This document shows positions 22,072-32,207 of a stretch of DNA of 64,000 bases, one piece after another (position 1 is the first letter of the stretch; each line of letters opens with the position of its first letter). The stretch lies in the NCBI RefSeq assembly GCF_000219625.1, contig NC_018208.1:682001-746000 (forward strand). Direction: 5' to 3'. Made by a program: the position numbers and the translations under genes. This stretch comes from Zymoseptoria tritici IPO323 (Eukaryota; Ascomycota; Dothideomycetes; Mycosphaerellales; Mycosphaerellaceae). The notes beneath the pieces are model-generated. The model was not told the DNA's origin. It saw only the letters and a list, made by a program, of their open reading frames with translations, and ran no database searches.

Positions 22072-23907
22072 ATGGCATCTCCGTTCGGCGGCAAGCCTCT
22101 TGCGCCGCTCGAGTCATCCGCGCAAGGAGAACAAGAAGAAGAGTCGGACTTTTACGAGCATGTAGCAAAGCGCGCTCGATTGCATGCGCCCTCCTCGAGA
22201 TCAGGCTCTTTCCAAAGCTCTCCCTTCGCCTCACTCGGAGAGGCGGTTGCGCGGGACGAGGACTCGCGACCATCACCATTTGGTCGGACAGATGCGCTCT
22301 CCGCCGGAGCAGCTGGACTCTCGAGCTCACCTTCTACCACTATCGCACCTTTGTTACCGTCGCAAGAGTCCGTTTCGGGAACGAGAAGCCCATCTCTCAC
22401 TAGAGCATCACCATTTGGTGTCAACGAACCCATGCGCTCTACCTTCGGAGCTACGGCGCAGCCGAAGCTGTCTTCTTTCGCATCTTTTGGCAAACCCGCA
22501 GGCCCAGGCACACCGGCCTCATTCGCTTCGTTTGGCAGGACAAGCGCGGAATTTGGACCATCGACTTCCTTCCGTACCATGAAGATGACTCCCCGAGATC
22601 TTCAACCCTCTTCTGGCACACAAAAGAGCACTTCACCAGCTCAAATTCTCGAAGGTGATGATATTCTGGCGAAAGCTATGCAGCGCGCGATACAGAAGCG
22701 CAAGGCTGTCTTTGGTCACGAGGATGTCGCTGCTGACAAGGCTGTGGGCGACTATCTGACCCGTCTGGGTGCTCCAAATGTGTCCACCTTGGCAAGCGAG
22801 CTGTCCGTTGTTGCGCAGCAACACCCAGTGGCCATGGACTTCATCCGTCACATCTTCAAGAACAATGCGCAGTCAAGCACACCCGCCGTGCAGGGAATGT
22901 ACGAAACTTCACGATCTCATTCTCAACGCATGCCAACAAACAATCTCGAAGCCCACGAGAGGATCTCGACAGACCACTCATTCTTCCTGCCTACGGAGAA
23001 ATCTGAAGCCCGACTGGCGCAGCTTCGGAAGGGGAATTTGGACTTCACGACGGATGGTCGACGCGAGTCGAGCGCCGACAATTCGGCGCCTTGCAACTGC
23101 TCGGAACGCAGTGAAACAAAGACTCTGCCGGACACAGAAAATGGCGAAGACAACCTACCCTTCCTCGTCCTCGACCTCCCGCCAGAGCTGCGAATGGATG
23201 TTCTGAAGTCAGCCCTAAACCCAGGCTTCATCAGCCTCCGCAGCTGCGCCCACCATCTTCCGGCCGGCACCATTCCCGAAGTCTCACCTGCCCTCCTCCA
23301 GACAAGCAAGCAAATCGGACACGAAGCAAAAGACCTCCTGCTCGAAAATACTCTCATTGTCAACGTCTGGGTCGACTGCTCCTCCCGCTCCGTCGTCAAC
23401 CCTCACCAACTCCCCAGACATCTCCACCCTTCCATCAAACACCTCACCATCGTCATCGACTTCACGCCCATCATCACTAGCCCCGCCACGGAGCGCGACT
23501 GGCGTCCGTTTCAGCGCATGACGAACTTGAAGACGCTTCGCATCTGCGCAATCAACGGCATCACAAAGACCTCCGGAAGCTCGGTCCGGCGCGACGACAT
23601 CTACCAGGGCTGCGTCAAGGCTGTGGTTGAGCGGATCCCCAAGGACTGCGTCGTGTCCTACGGAGCCCATGCGCCTGCTGAAGAGGCCCACATTGCAGAC
23701 ATGACGAAGGCGCTGAACAAGCATGGACAGAGGTACACTGGGCTGGGTTTCAGTGGAAGATGCGGGGGCTGCTACAGCATGCCTGGAGAGGTGATTCTGG
23801 GTCATTTCCGAGAGCTTGAGAAGGTCGAGAAGGTTGTGCAGGGATGCAAGTCTGGGAGTACGTTGGATTGGCGGTTCATCAAAGAGGAACGCGAGGACAC
23901 CGGTTGA
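22072..23907 (+). CDS. Hypothetical protein: FG-repeat-like N-terminus fused to LPPELR (F-box/2EXR-like) C-terminus
   Basis: I do not recognise a characterised homologue. The likely start is the ATG at 22072 (MASPFGGKPLAPL), giving 611 residues; the open frame reaches back to 21868 without a convincing ATG context. The first ~200 residues hold scattered FG motifs (SPFGG, SPFGR, SPFGV, STFGAT, two SFASFG units) in an S/P/A-rich background, as in FG nucleoporins. The middle is helical (DILAKAMQRAIQKRKAVFG, VAADKAVGDYLTRLG). From about residue 360 comes FLVLDLPPELRMDVLKSALN, the start typical of many fungal F-box or 2EXR-like proteins, followed by a globular domain with TNLKTLRIC. The two halves may represent a genuine fusion. 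No intron is needed. Confidence 0.65.
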   Translation: MASPFGGKPLAPLESSAQGEQEEESDFYEHVAKRARLHAPSSRSGSFQSSPFASLGEAVARDEDSRPSPFGRTDALSAGAAGLSSSPSTTIAPLLPSQESVSGTRSPSLTRASPFGVNEPMRSTFGATAQPKLSSFASFGKPAGPGTPASFASFGRTSAEFGPSTSFRTMKMTPRDLQPSSGTQKSTSPAQILEGDDILAKAMQRAIQKRKAVFGHEDVAADKAVGDYLTRLGAPNVSTLASELSVVAQQHPVAMDFIRHIFKNNAQSSTPAVQGMYETSRSHSQRMPTNNLEAHERISTDHSFFLPTEKSEARLAQLRKGNLDFTTDGRRESSADNSAPCNCSERSETKTLPDTENGEDNLPFLVLDLPPELRMDVLKSALNPGFISLRSCAHHLPAGTIPEVSPALLQTSKQIGHEAKDLLLENTLIVNVWVDCSSRSVVNPHQLPRHLHPSIKHLTIVIDFTPIITSPATERDWRPFQRMTNLKTLRICAINGITKTSGSSVRRDDIYQGCVKAVVERIPKDCVVSYGAHAPAEEAHIADMTKALNKHGQRYTGLGFSGRCGGCYSMPGEVILGHFRELEKVEKVVQGCKSGSTLDWRFIKEEREDTG

Positions 23908-24513
23908 TGTTGACAAGGCGGTATAATGAAGTAGGTGGATCGCTGAAAGCAAAGCAAGGCCCAAAGCACTGAGTACAAATGGAGAATTGAGGGATGAAGA
24001 CTTGGAATCGCGCCGCACGGAGGTGCTTTCTGGACGACCGGTCAAGGCACAGGCGTCGGGCTCATGGCGGCATCGACAAGCAGCTTTTAGACACGAACAA
24101 TGCGATATGACTTCTTCCAATGTCGCAAAGTTGATCACTGACTGACTCACTCAATGCACTCAAAGGAGCTTCTTCAAATCCAGCGTTGAACACGAGACCG
24201 GACTAGTAGTTTCCACGTCCACGTTGCGAACGCAAGACGCATCGATACGCTGAGATGAGCCGGCGAGTCCAGGATCATGGGATCAAACTGGCTTCATTGT
24301 GCGTATAGTTTGTGAATGTTGTATCATGTACAGATACTCGGAGAGGCAGTGCAGCAGTCTCGTGAAGCCACTCTCCGAGAGAAAAGTGTAGTTCAACTAG
24401 CCGCCACATTAACGGTTAGCTTAGATTCTGTCTGAAGTGCGGAAGGTCTCGTTGGCTTTGTTGGGTACCGTGGAAATACTTGTCGCTACCGCACACGTTC
24501 AATCGAAACGATA
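23908..24513. other. Intergenic
   Basis: This gap lies between a plus-strand and a minus-strand gene, so both 3' flanks are here. I see no gene, RNA or repeat. Confidence 0.5.
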
Positions 24514-25784
24514 TCATTTACAGGAGCATATCAAGGCAATGTGGCGAATATGTACTCCGAAGCAGACATGATGTTCAGCCAGCTGCCGCACTAGTTCTAG
24601 CAATGAGCCCAGGCACTCAGAGTACGCACGGGTCGTGGATTCACGAACTCGTTCGTGGCCGTAGAAGTATTTCCGAGTCGAGAACCTGGTGCAGCTGCCG
24701 ACCTTAACAGCGAATTCTGTGCCGAGTGCTGTCGAAGATCCTCGTGCAAGTACCACTTACACACTAGCCATGCGATTCAAGCTATGAGCGACCTTGTCGA
24801 CCAGTTCGGGGGCTGCATCGGGGTCAATGGACGAGACGCGGTCGAAGTCAGCGAATGTCTTGTAGCAGATAGCGCTCGGTGCCATATCTAGCAACTCCTT
24901 GCCAGCCGGTGACACTTTGCGGTACTGTTTCCTTGCTAGCTCTTCGAGGTCTTCGCGAAGGATGTCGTTGAACTCTGCTGGTTTGATCTCCATGTTGTAT
25001 AGCACACGCAGCCATTTCTTCAAGGTCGCGATACCTCTCGCCGTTCTCTCTGGATCATCATCTTCGTCTTCATCTTCATCCTCGTCTTCGTCTTCGCCTT
25101 GAGACTCGTACGAGGTCATGCTGGTGTGTGGGTGGATCATCCTGCATACACTCCATGCATGCATTAAAGCCAAGGGCGCCTCCGGTTGCCCGAGTTAAGT
25201 GTTGGACCCGTGATACGTAGTGATCACGGACGTGGCGGTACTCGAGAGGCTCCTCAGACTCGATCTCATCCACGCCGCCCCCAGCACAGTAGACGCACAA
25301 CGCTACACCAGTATAGTATCTCAGTCCGGCGTCTCTTATCGTGTCACAGCGGCCGCAGAGGAAGTGTCGGGAATGAGCTGGACTCTGTGATTCGAGCTCG
25401 TCGGTCGGTGTGCTGGTGTCGGCCGCTGATTCGGCAGCCTGCTCGCGTTGAGGATGGGTTGATTGATGTGTTGATTGGAGTGCCGCGAGCTGCTCGTCGT
25501 CGTTCTCAGCTTCGATTCCGCCCTTTCGGTGGGTGGTGCATTGAGTAGATTCGCGTGGGGGTTGTGGAGCGGCGCTCGCTGGGCGGTAGCGTGCTGCTAC
25601 AATGAATTAGCATAGAGTAATGTATCTCGATGAGGGTAGACTTGCTCGTCGTCTTGACGCGTGACTTCAATAGAGCACGTAGATGGTTCTCGTGGTCGCC
25701 TCCATCGTTGTTATAGATCAAGAACCGCGTGAGCGCCTTCGTGCTATCCTCTGCGTCACGTTGGACACGCTCATCTGCGTCCAT
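24514..25784 (-). CDS. Hypothetical spliced gene with Cys-rich segment and acidic tract (exons partly resolved)
   Basis: I do not recognise this protein. Four coding blocks can be seen. Exon 1 starts at MDADERVQRDAEDSTKALTR (ATG 25784). A second block begins after a TTGTAG acceptor at 25597, with reading RYRPASAAPQPPREST, then a zinc-binding-like cluster (HSRHFLCGRCDTIRDAGLRY, CVYCAGG). A third block has an Asp/Glu run (QGEDEDEDEDEDEDDDPERT) and the helical KKWLRVLYNMEIKPAEFNDI, ending at a GTAAGT donor at 24760. A likely 66-nt intron (24695-24760) leads to a last exon ending at 24514. The donor of exon 1 and the join between blocks two and three (25100-25240) are not resolved; no single GT/AG pair fits cleanly. 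It may be a real fast-evolving gene, two genes, or partly decayed. Confidence 0.4.
25052..25102 (-). repeat. GAT/GAA/GAC trinucleotide-like acidic tract
   Basis: A low-complexity stretch (tcttcgtcttcatcttcatc on the plus strand) encodes about 14 consecutive Asp/Glu residues on the minus strand within the hypothetical gene. Confidence 0.7.
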
Positions 25785-25939
25785 GGGTGGCCGCGTCGTC
25801 AGAATGTGGTGTGGTGGTCATTCATGTCGATGAGTGGGCTTGAGTCGCGACGTTCATTCCATATATGGCAAGAACCCTCAGGGTCCCACCGCCCCGATAG
25901 TGATAGTGATCCGCGAGCTCGCTTTCGCTAAACTCCACC
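25785..25939. other. Short intergenic gap
   Basis: This 155-bp gap lies between the 3' end of the decayed gene and the start of the Cys-rich hypothetical gene. Nothing is recognisable in it. Confidence 0.5.
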
Positions 25940-27356
25940 TCATGTGCCGATAGGTACAAACTGCATTTCCTCACTCCACCAACGAGTGATAGTCAGTAGT
26001 TGGAACTCATGTTGCTCGCATCTGTCAGTCATTCTGTCCCAGATCAGCGCCTCGTCTGAAGCCTCCTCGACGCCATCGTTATCACGCTTCCCCTTCCTCA
26101 GAAACCCTCAAACCCTCCGCCAGACGTGCTGTCAACTCATTGTAATGTTTTGCGTAAAACATGTTATTGCTCAAACCATCTCAACACCCTCCGGACACAG
26201 TTCCTCTCGAGCCATCCAGGCCACAGCATTTATTATTGCTTCCAGCCGTGTCTTGGAGTTCAATCGTCTAGCTCATAGGCCTTCAGCTCCTCGAACATTT
26301 TGTCTTGTGCGGACCATGCTTTCGTCTTGAAGGCCGGTCGTGCCCGTCCCTCAATCTCATGTTTGTACATTCGAATCAGCTCAGCGTTTATGCCCTCAAG
26401 CACGAAACTGACGGCTGTCGTCTCTGGCCTCCTTATTCCTGGCTCCCACAATGGCTTGTTGCAGTCCATCACCATCATCGTATCCTTCCCGTAAATATCC
26501 CTCCGATTCTCTTCGTTAAGAGTGTGCATACTGCTGCGAACACCCTCGTCCTCCCTTGCTCTATCGTCCGCTATGCTTCCTTTGCTCTTGTCCGCCTCTC
26601 CACTGCTCTCGCTAGTCCTCGCGTTTTCGTTCGGGTCTGACGGGCTCGTAGATCTGTCGAGTGCTTTCTCTGCTTTCTCTGCCGAGGCTGCGTTGGTTAT
26701 GTCGCTTTGAAGAGTCTCGTCCGTACCTGCGGCGCCTGTCATTGTTAGCAATACCTTCGCCTCCCTAGAAGCACGTTGTCGTTCTTACCCGATATAGGCT
26801 GCTTGTCCTTTAGCCTCCTCTCTTTCCGTCGCGCTCTCTTCTCCCTCTTGCGCTCCTTCTTCTCCTTCGTTTCTAGCTTCTCGTTCTCCCCTCCTTTGTC
26901 CTCGGCTCTCTCTACAGCTTTGTTTTTCCTCCACGCCGCGCTCCTCTTGGCCTTTTCGTTTTCTCCTCTTGTGGCGGTTTGCTTCCCGTTACACTAGCAT
27001 CGTCTCGCTGAGATGTCGTCGTAGACATCTGGCTAGCCATCGAATGTGCCGCTTGGAAAATCTCTATCGTATGCGCGCTCGTTGCAAAGTCTAGCACTAT
27101 AGCCGCTTGTTGCGGTCCATCACCATCATCGTATCCTTCATCCCCCACCCAATCTGTGGAACGCTCGATCGGATCTCTTTCTCCGAGCCCAGTCGAGTCG
27201 TAGTCGTACCCGTGTGGTCGTGAACCCCGATATCTACCTGCTGCTCGGCTTTGCTGGAATGTCCGTCGCTGCAATCAAGCTCGCTGCCGCGCCTTCCATC
27301 GTCCGGTATGCCTCCTCGTCCTCCGTCCACTTCTTCACCGTCGAGGCATCCGCCGT
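25940..27356 (-). pseudogene. Hypothetical gene with several frame breaks (decayed gene or homopolymer errors)
   Basis: Coding-like minus-strand sequence runs almost without gaps through here but changes frame at least four times. From 5': VKKWTEDEEAYRTMEGAAAS (27356-27250), DEGYDDGDGPQQAAIVLDFA, then a Lys/Arg-rich helix (KEKKERKREKRARRKERRLK). A clean 53-nt intron follows (26736-26788, GTAAGA..TTGCTAAC..ACAG). Then come a Ser/Glu-rich block and KPLWEPGIRRPETTAVSFVL to a stop at 26260. After it, LEAIINAVAWMAREELCPEG, MFYAKHYNELTARLAEGLRV and EEASDEALIWDRMTDRCEQH continue in other frames to 25940. Breaks lie near 26925, 26262, 26172 and 26090, several at short A, T or G runs where one base would restore the frame. 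The family is unknown. I cannot tell true decay from sequencing error. Confidence 0.5.
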
Positions 27357-27394
27357 CTATGCAAGAATGACGGCCTCGAGTCTCGTTTCTTTCC

Positions 27395-29092
27395 TCACTT
27401 CTTGCCCTTCTTCTTGCCCTTCGCACCTCCGCCGCCGCCAACAACGCTCTTCAATGCTGCATGACCTTCCGCTTCCACGTGCTTGAATAGCTGCGTTCGA
27501 CTGGGAAAGTACTCTCTACAGACTTCACAATTGAGTCCTTTATCTACTGGTGCTCCAGAAGCCGCGGCAGCAGCTTTCTTCGCTCGCTTCTGCGCGGCTT
27601 TACCCATCTTTTTTGACGGGCCAGTGGAATCGTCGCCATTTTCCGAGGCTCCCGTCGTCGGTGTATCGAGAGAAGCGGACACGAGGCGGGCTTGTACTGT
27701 TTCGAGGGAGGCGTAGTCGTCGTTTTCGGAGTCGGATGGTGAGAGTGGTGTTGGTGCCTTTGTTTCTGCTTTTTTCGATTGGTCTGTGGGAGCCTCATTC
27801 GTCGCTGGTGTTTCGACGTCTCCGGCGTCTTTGAGCGAGGCGTTGTTCGCATAAGCATCCGGTTCAGCATCGTCAAGCGTATCGTCGGTCCCATGTGAGC
27901 CACCATTGGCTCGAACTTCATGATCATCCAAATCGTCCGCCACATCTTCAAGCATCTCCTCCCCGTCCACATCGACTTCGGGTGTATTGATACCTCCGCT
28001 CTCGCCATCACTGCCATCCAAGTCCAGATGCGCATTCTCCTTCCGCATCTTATGTTGCAAAGCTCTCACCGCCTTCTGATGCTTCTTACTCTTCTCATGC
28101 GCCTCCCACTGCCTCTCACTCTTGAAGATCTTATTACATGCCACACACTCCAGAACATGCTCCTCGACCTCCTCTTCCTCACTCTCCTCCAACTCCTCCG
28201 GCTCTCTGACTTTCGTCCACTCCGGCACCTCATCCTCCATCTTCGCCGCATTCGCCGCTCTCGCCCTTGCCGCCTGCGCCTGTGCCGCATCCCTCAACAC
28301 CCTTTGCCGTTCCTCCTCAGTCTGCGTGTTCGGTACATATCTCGGATCCCGCTTCCGAACAAATGCCACCAAAGACCTGACCGCATCATTAAACTCCTGC
28401 TTCGCCGCTTTCCTCAACTTTCCGTTTTCCTCCTCCATGCGCCTTCGAATGAAGCGATCCGGCGCCTCGGATAATCTGTACTTGTCCACCCACGAAAAGC
28501 TTTTCACCGTGGCAAATCCTGCCCACGCCGCATAGAATGCCTTGACCACATCTCCGTAGTCATCGTCCCTGTGCCCAAAAGTCGGATACTCGCGAAACTC
28601 GCCTCCCTCCCAATCTGCTGCAACTTCCTCTTCCTTCGCTAATTGATCAAACGTCTCACGAATAAATCCAAAGAATCCCGACGGCGCATCCGAAAACTCA
28701 ACATTACTGTTAAATTTCCTTACCAACCTCGCCAGATCATCCGCTGTCGTTGCTCTAACATTCCCAAACGAAGGCGCAGCACCTGCACTTCCATCTCCAC
28801 CGATATCGTCATCTCCACGGAGAATGGCTGTTTCATGGCTATCGTACCAGGCTCGTTCCTGTGGATCGGAGAGGACTTCGTAGGCGGCTTGAACTTCTGC
28901 AAAGGTCTTTGTGGCTGCTTCTTCGTTGCCGTGGTTCCGATCCGGATGTAAGAGAAGGGCTTTTCGGCGATAGGCTTTTTTGATCTCGTCTTCTGTTGCT
29001 TGTCGAGTGATGCCCAGGAGTTCGTAGTAGGATGTTTTCTGGGTTGTGGTGGAGTTGCCGGTATTGCTATCGCTCGATTGACTGGCGCCCAT
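27395..29092 (-). CDS. JJJ1: J-domain zinc-finger protein, Jjj1/DNAJC21-like
   Basis: This J protein works with Hsp70 in late 60S ribosome maturation, where yeast Jjj1 helps release the shuttling factor Arx1 in the cytoplasm. It is a single open frame of 565 residues from the ATG at 29092. The J domain lies at about residues 20-90 (SYYELLGITRQATEDEIKKA, then LLLHPDRNHGNEEA with the HPD motif). A region with YDVVKAFYAAWAGFATVKSF-type sequence follows (about 170-230), characteristic of the family. A U1-type C2H2 zinc finger is seen in LECVACNKIFKSERQWEAHE with HQKAV. The C-terminus carries a second C2H2 unit (CEVCREYFPSRTQLFKHVEA) before a Gly/Lys-rich tail (KGKKKGKK). A long acidic, low-complexity stretch separates the fingers. 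No introns. Confidence 0.88.
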   Translation of the reverse strand: MGASQSSDSNTGNSTTTQKTSYYELLGITRQATEDEIKKAYRRKALLLHPDRNHGNEEAATKTFAEVQAAYEVLSDPQERAWYDSHETAILRGDDDIGGDGSAGAAPSFGNVRATTADDLARLVRKFNSNVEFSDAPSGFFGFIRETFDQLAKEEEVAADWEGGEFREYPTFGHRDDDYGDVVKAFYAAWAGFATVKSFSWVDKYRLSEAPDRFIRRRMEEENGKLRKAAKQEFNDAVRSLVAFVRKRDPRYVPNTQTEEERQRVLRDAAQAQAARARAANAAKMEDEVPEWTKVREPEELEESEEEEVEEHVLECVACNKIFKSERQWEAHEKSKKHQKAVRALQHKMRKENAHLDLDGSDGESGGINTPEVDVDGEEMLEDVADDLDDHEVRANGGSHGTDDTLDDAEPDAYANNASLKDAGDVETPATNEAPTDQSKKAETKAPTPLSPSDSENDDYASLETVQARLVSASLDTPTTGASENGDDSTGPSKKMGKAAQKRAKKAAAAASGAPVDKGLNCEVCREYFPSRTQLFKHVEAEGHAALKSVVGGGGGAKGKKKGKK

Positions 29093-29849
29093 GGCGGGCT
29101 CTATCGAGAGTCAATCTCCCGATTCAGTGAGCTTGATGGAAATCGTCTGAGGTATTGGTAGAAATTCTACGGCATATCAAGTGAGGTTGGCGGAAGTGCG
29201 GTTTGTGCTGAGTCATCAAAAACTGCGAGAGCGATCGCCGTGCGTGAATGACGAAGAATGGCTCATAAGGTAAGTACATCTTGGTGCTTTTTGATCATGA
29301 GAACTGTAGAATGGAGGATGATCGATAGGTAAGAGAAGATGACGTTTCGAGAGTACTTGCATTTCATCCGGGACCAACTATATAGCTTAACAACGATGTC
29401 GTTCTCATCCTTGTGAATGTCAAAGTCGAGCCTCTCACTTGTATTGCAAGCACCCCGATGTGTCTTCTCCTCGCTGATTCATGCCCAGAGGAAGTCTCGA
29501 TACGTCTGATTGTCGTTGATGAAAGGACGAGACTCATCAAGAGTGATGATAGACGCACGCTTGTGATTGCCAAGTATCACCCCCTCTTCTGCAAGCTCTC
29601 TCCACAGCCTCCACTTCCTCCTCCACGCATGAGCGTGACTCTGTCCGCTGTGATCATCGTGAGGCAGAGATTGTTACAGTACAAGTCCTGCGCTCTGACG
29701 CTTCGGTATAGTGCCCTCTCTTCTATTGCCCTCCACGTCGTATCCTCCCGATCAATCCTCCCTATCGCGGCATTCCTTCGCAACAGCAGCCATCTATCGA
29801 CATAGATTGCAGGTCGAAGAGCAGACAGCGTGAGGCAAGAGGCGATACC
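29093..29849. other. Intergenic: divergent promoter of Jjj1-like and AMMECR1-like genes
   Basis: The two genes point away from each other, so both promoters lie in this 757-bp gap. No third gene is apparent. Confidence 0.5.
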
Positions 29850-30843
29850 ATGGCCACCGAGGCGCACTGTGCATACTGTTTCGAGACCATCGCTGCGCAC
29901 TTCGAGGGCAGAAAGCCGCTGGCACTCTCGCAAGTAGAAGACCTCTGGGAACAGTATCACGCAAGCACTGGCACAGACGCAATACGGCATGGCGAGGAGG
30001 GATCTGAGTATAACAACGATGATGATGGGACAAACATTCTCGAGGCTGAGGAGTCCTCGAGCGCTCGTCCCGCCGCCATATCTCGCTTGCTGAATCGACA
30101 GCCGACTGATTCCGCTGCATCCAGCAACAGCAGCCTGCCATCAACCACATCCTCCTCCTCTCCTGGCAGCAAAGCCGCTTCTGGCGCTGCGACGCCCGCA
30201 AGCTCGACGGGCTCGCATTCGTCTATACTGCGACGAACAGAGCCAGGCGAGAAGCATCCGCTGTTCGTGACTTGGAACACCATCTCTCGGAGTGGTAACA
30301 AGAGCTTGCGAGGCTGCATCGGAACGTTTGAAGCACAGAGACTCGGGTATGGTCTGCGCTCGTATGCGCTGACAAGGTAACAATCATCATGAGCGAGGTC
30401 CTCTGCCTTGCGGTATCTGACACAATCACAGTGCCTTCGAGGACACACGCTTCTCACCGATCCCGGCCTCCCTCCTCCCGTCTCTCAGCGTTCACGTCAC
30501 GCTTCTGACCAACTTCTCGCAACCAGTCGCGGACCCACTAGCCTGGACGCTCGGCAAGCATGGCATCCGCATCAAGTTCTCCGACCGCGGACGAAGCTAC
30601 GGTGCGACCTACCTACCCGATGTTGCGACCGAGCAGGGCTGGACGAAAGAGGAGGCTATTGTGTCTTTGATGAAGAAAGGAGGCTGGCACGGAAGTAGCA
30701 GCTCATGGCAAAAGGCCTGGCGGGATGGCAAGGGAGAGCTGGTCACATACGAGGGCAAGCAGGTTGGCTTGCACTACCCGGAATGGCGAGCATGGAGGGA
30801 CTGGGTGGATGAGCAGGACGTTGAGGCTACAGGTTCGGCGTAG
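29850..30843 (+). CDS. AMMECR1-domain protein
   Basis: This belongs to the widely conserved AMMECR1 family, whose biochemical role is not settled. Exons are 29850..30376 and 30432..30843. The 55-nt intron (GTAACA..TCACAG) splits an AGT codon. The join closes to 312 residues. The family core is clear: HPLFVTWNTISRSGNKSLRG with the signature LRGCIGTF, then SAFEDTRFSPI, a strand LPSLSVHVTLLTNF, the catalytic-looking GIRIKFSDRGRSYGATYLPD, and EEAIVSLMKKGGWHG near the end. A Ser/Thr-rich insert of about 70 residues (DSAASSNSSLPSTTSSSSPG) separates the N-terminal helix from the core. The ATG has a good context (ataccATGG). Confidence 0.88.
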
Positions 30844-31830
30844 GCGGTTGAAGAGCACGAAGAGCATTGCCGACTTCAAGGAGAAGAAAGACGCTTTGGA
30901 ATCGCTGAATGGAAATTCCTAGATTCAACGCTTTCCGCCATCACACGTTCACTTGTATGACCGCTAGCTGCATGTTCCCATGTCGCAGCGCCGTGTCTCT
31001 GGAGCTGGCTCTGATCGAAGACCGCGAACTGGTTGTTGAAGTCCTTGGAGCTTGAATGTAGAGGCTTGGTTATCTTACTTACTACGAGCCAGGTCGATCA
31101 CCTTCCATGTGCCAGCCGCTGCGTAGTGCCGTTGCGTGTTTGTGTCTCGTCAAGCGCCGCCTGACGCCTGACGTCTTTTGACACTCACGTGAGGCTACTG
31201 CAACCCTGACATGAGAAACACTTGCATCACCTCTCATTCCAACTTCCGCACCGGCCAGGAACTTGCTCCTCTGAAACATTGAAGCTTGCAACTTCTGATG
31301 AATGACGTTGAATGGCGACGCATTGTGGATTTGCACTTGAAGATGATCAATTGAAATGCGGGTCTCCGTTCAGCAAAACACCGTCATGTTGCAAGGATTT
31401 GAAAGAGACGAACCAATGCGATGCAAGTGTCTCGGCCGCAAGAACGAATGTTCATGGCATGAAGCGATCCTTACCTGTCAAAGGTCTTGCTTGCTGTGGC
31501 GACTACCCACTGTGAGCTCGCGCCTACCATCATGATCGACGAAAGTGAGGCAACAGTGAGGCATGTGCGTGCGTGACTGCTCGAGTGATTGCTGTATAGA
31601 CATCATGTGCAAGCAAGAACGCACATGCAATGACGCAAGTGTTCGTCACGTTCTCAAATCGCAGCAGTCACTGCTGGATTGGAGGAGCATAAGAGAGCTC
31701 GATTCTTCTTTTTCAAACCCTCGCTTCTACTCCAACATCAACTCGCTCATCCACCACCGCAAACTTCAACCAAACATCCACTCAACCACATCATCGACCA
31801 ACCAAAAAACAAACAACCAACACCGCCAAC
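30844..31830. other. Intergenic: AMMECR1 3' flank and HSP12/9 promoter
   Basis: The last ~100 bases before 31831 are a long CA-rich leader (accaaaaaacaaacaacc) typical of highly expressed fungal genes. TTC/GAA-type triplets near 31705-31730 (gattcttctttttc) might be heat-shock-like sites, but I cannot show a proper array. No other gene is seen. Confidence 0.45.
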
Positions 31831-32207
31831 ATGACTGACGCCGGACGCAAGGATCTCTCCGACAGTATGTTCTGACAACAACCTCATCTCGCCCGCAAGA
31901 CACATGCTAACTTCACCACAGAGATCTCCGACAAGGCCACCCCTGACCATTCCAAGTCCACCATGGACAAAGTCGGCGACTCCATCACCGGCACCGCGGA
32001 CAAGGCCGGCCGTGACCTCGTGCCCGACAGTCAAAAGTCGACCACCCAGTCCATCGGCGACAAGGCCAGCCGCGAGAAGGACCACGCGAAGGGTGACGAG
32101 TCTGTCCTCGACAAGGTACGCAGCATCGAGCATCTCTCCTCACTTCACTCGGATCAGCCACTGACTTCTCTCTCCAGGCCAAGAACGCCATCGGCATGAA
32201 CAAATAG
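31831..32207 (+). CDS. HSP12: Heat-shock protein of the HSP9/HSP12 family
   Basis: HSP12/HSP9 proteins are small, hydrophilic, stress-induced proteins that stabilise membranes in many fungi. Exons are 31831..31864, 31922..32115 and 32178..32207; introns are 57 and 62 nt (donors GTATGT and GTACGC). The join closes to 85 residues. The family start MTDAGRKDLSDKISDKATPD is plain, followed by a repeated amphipathic pattern (STMDKVGDSITGTADKAGRD) and the conserved end SVLDKAKNAIGMNK. There are no cysteines or hydrophobic segments. The product is expected to be strongly induced in stationary phase or stress. Confidence 0.93.
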
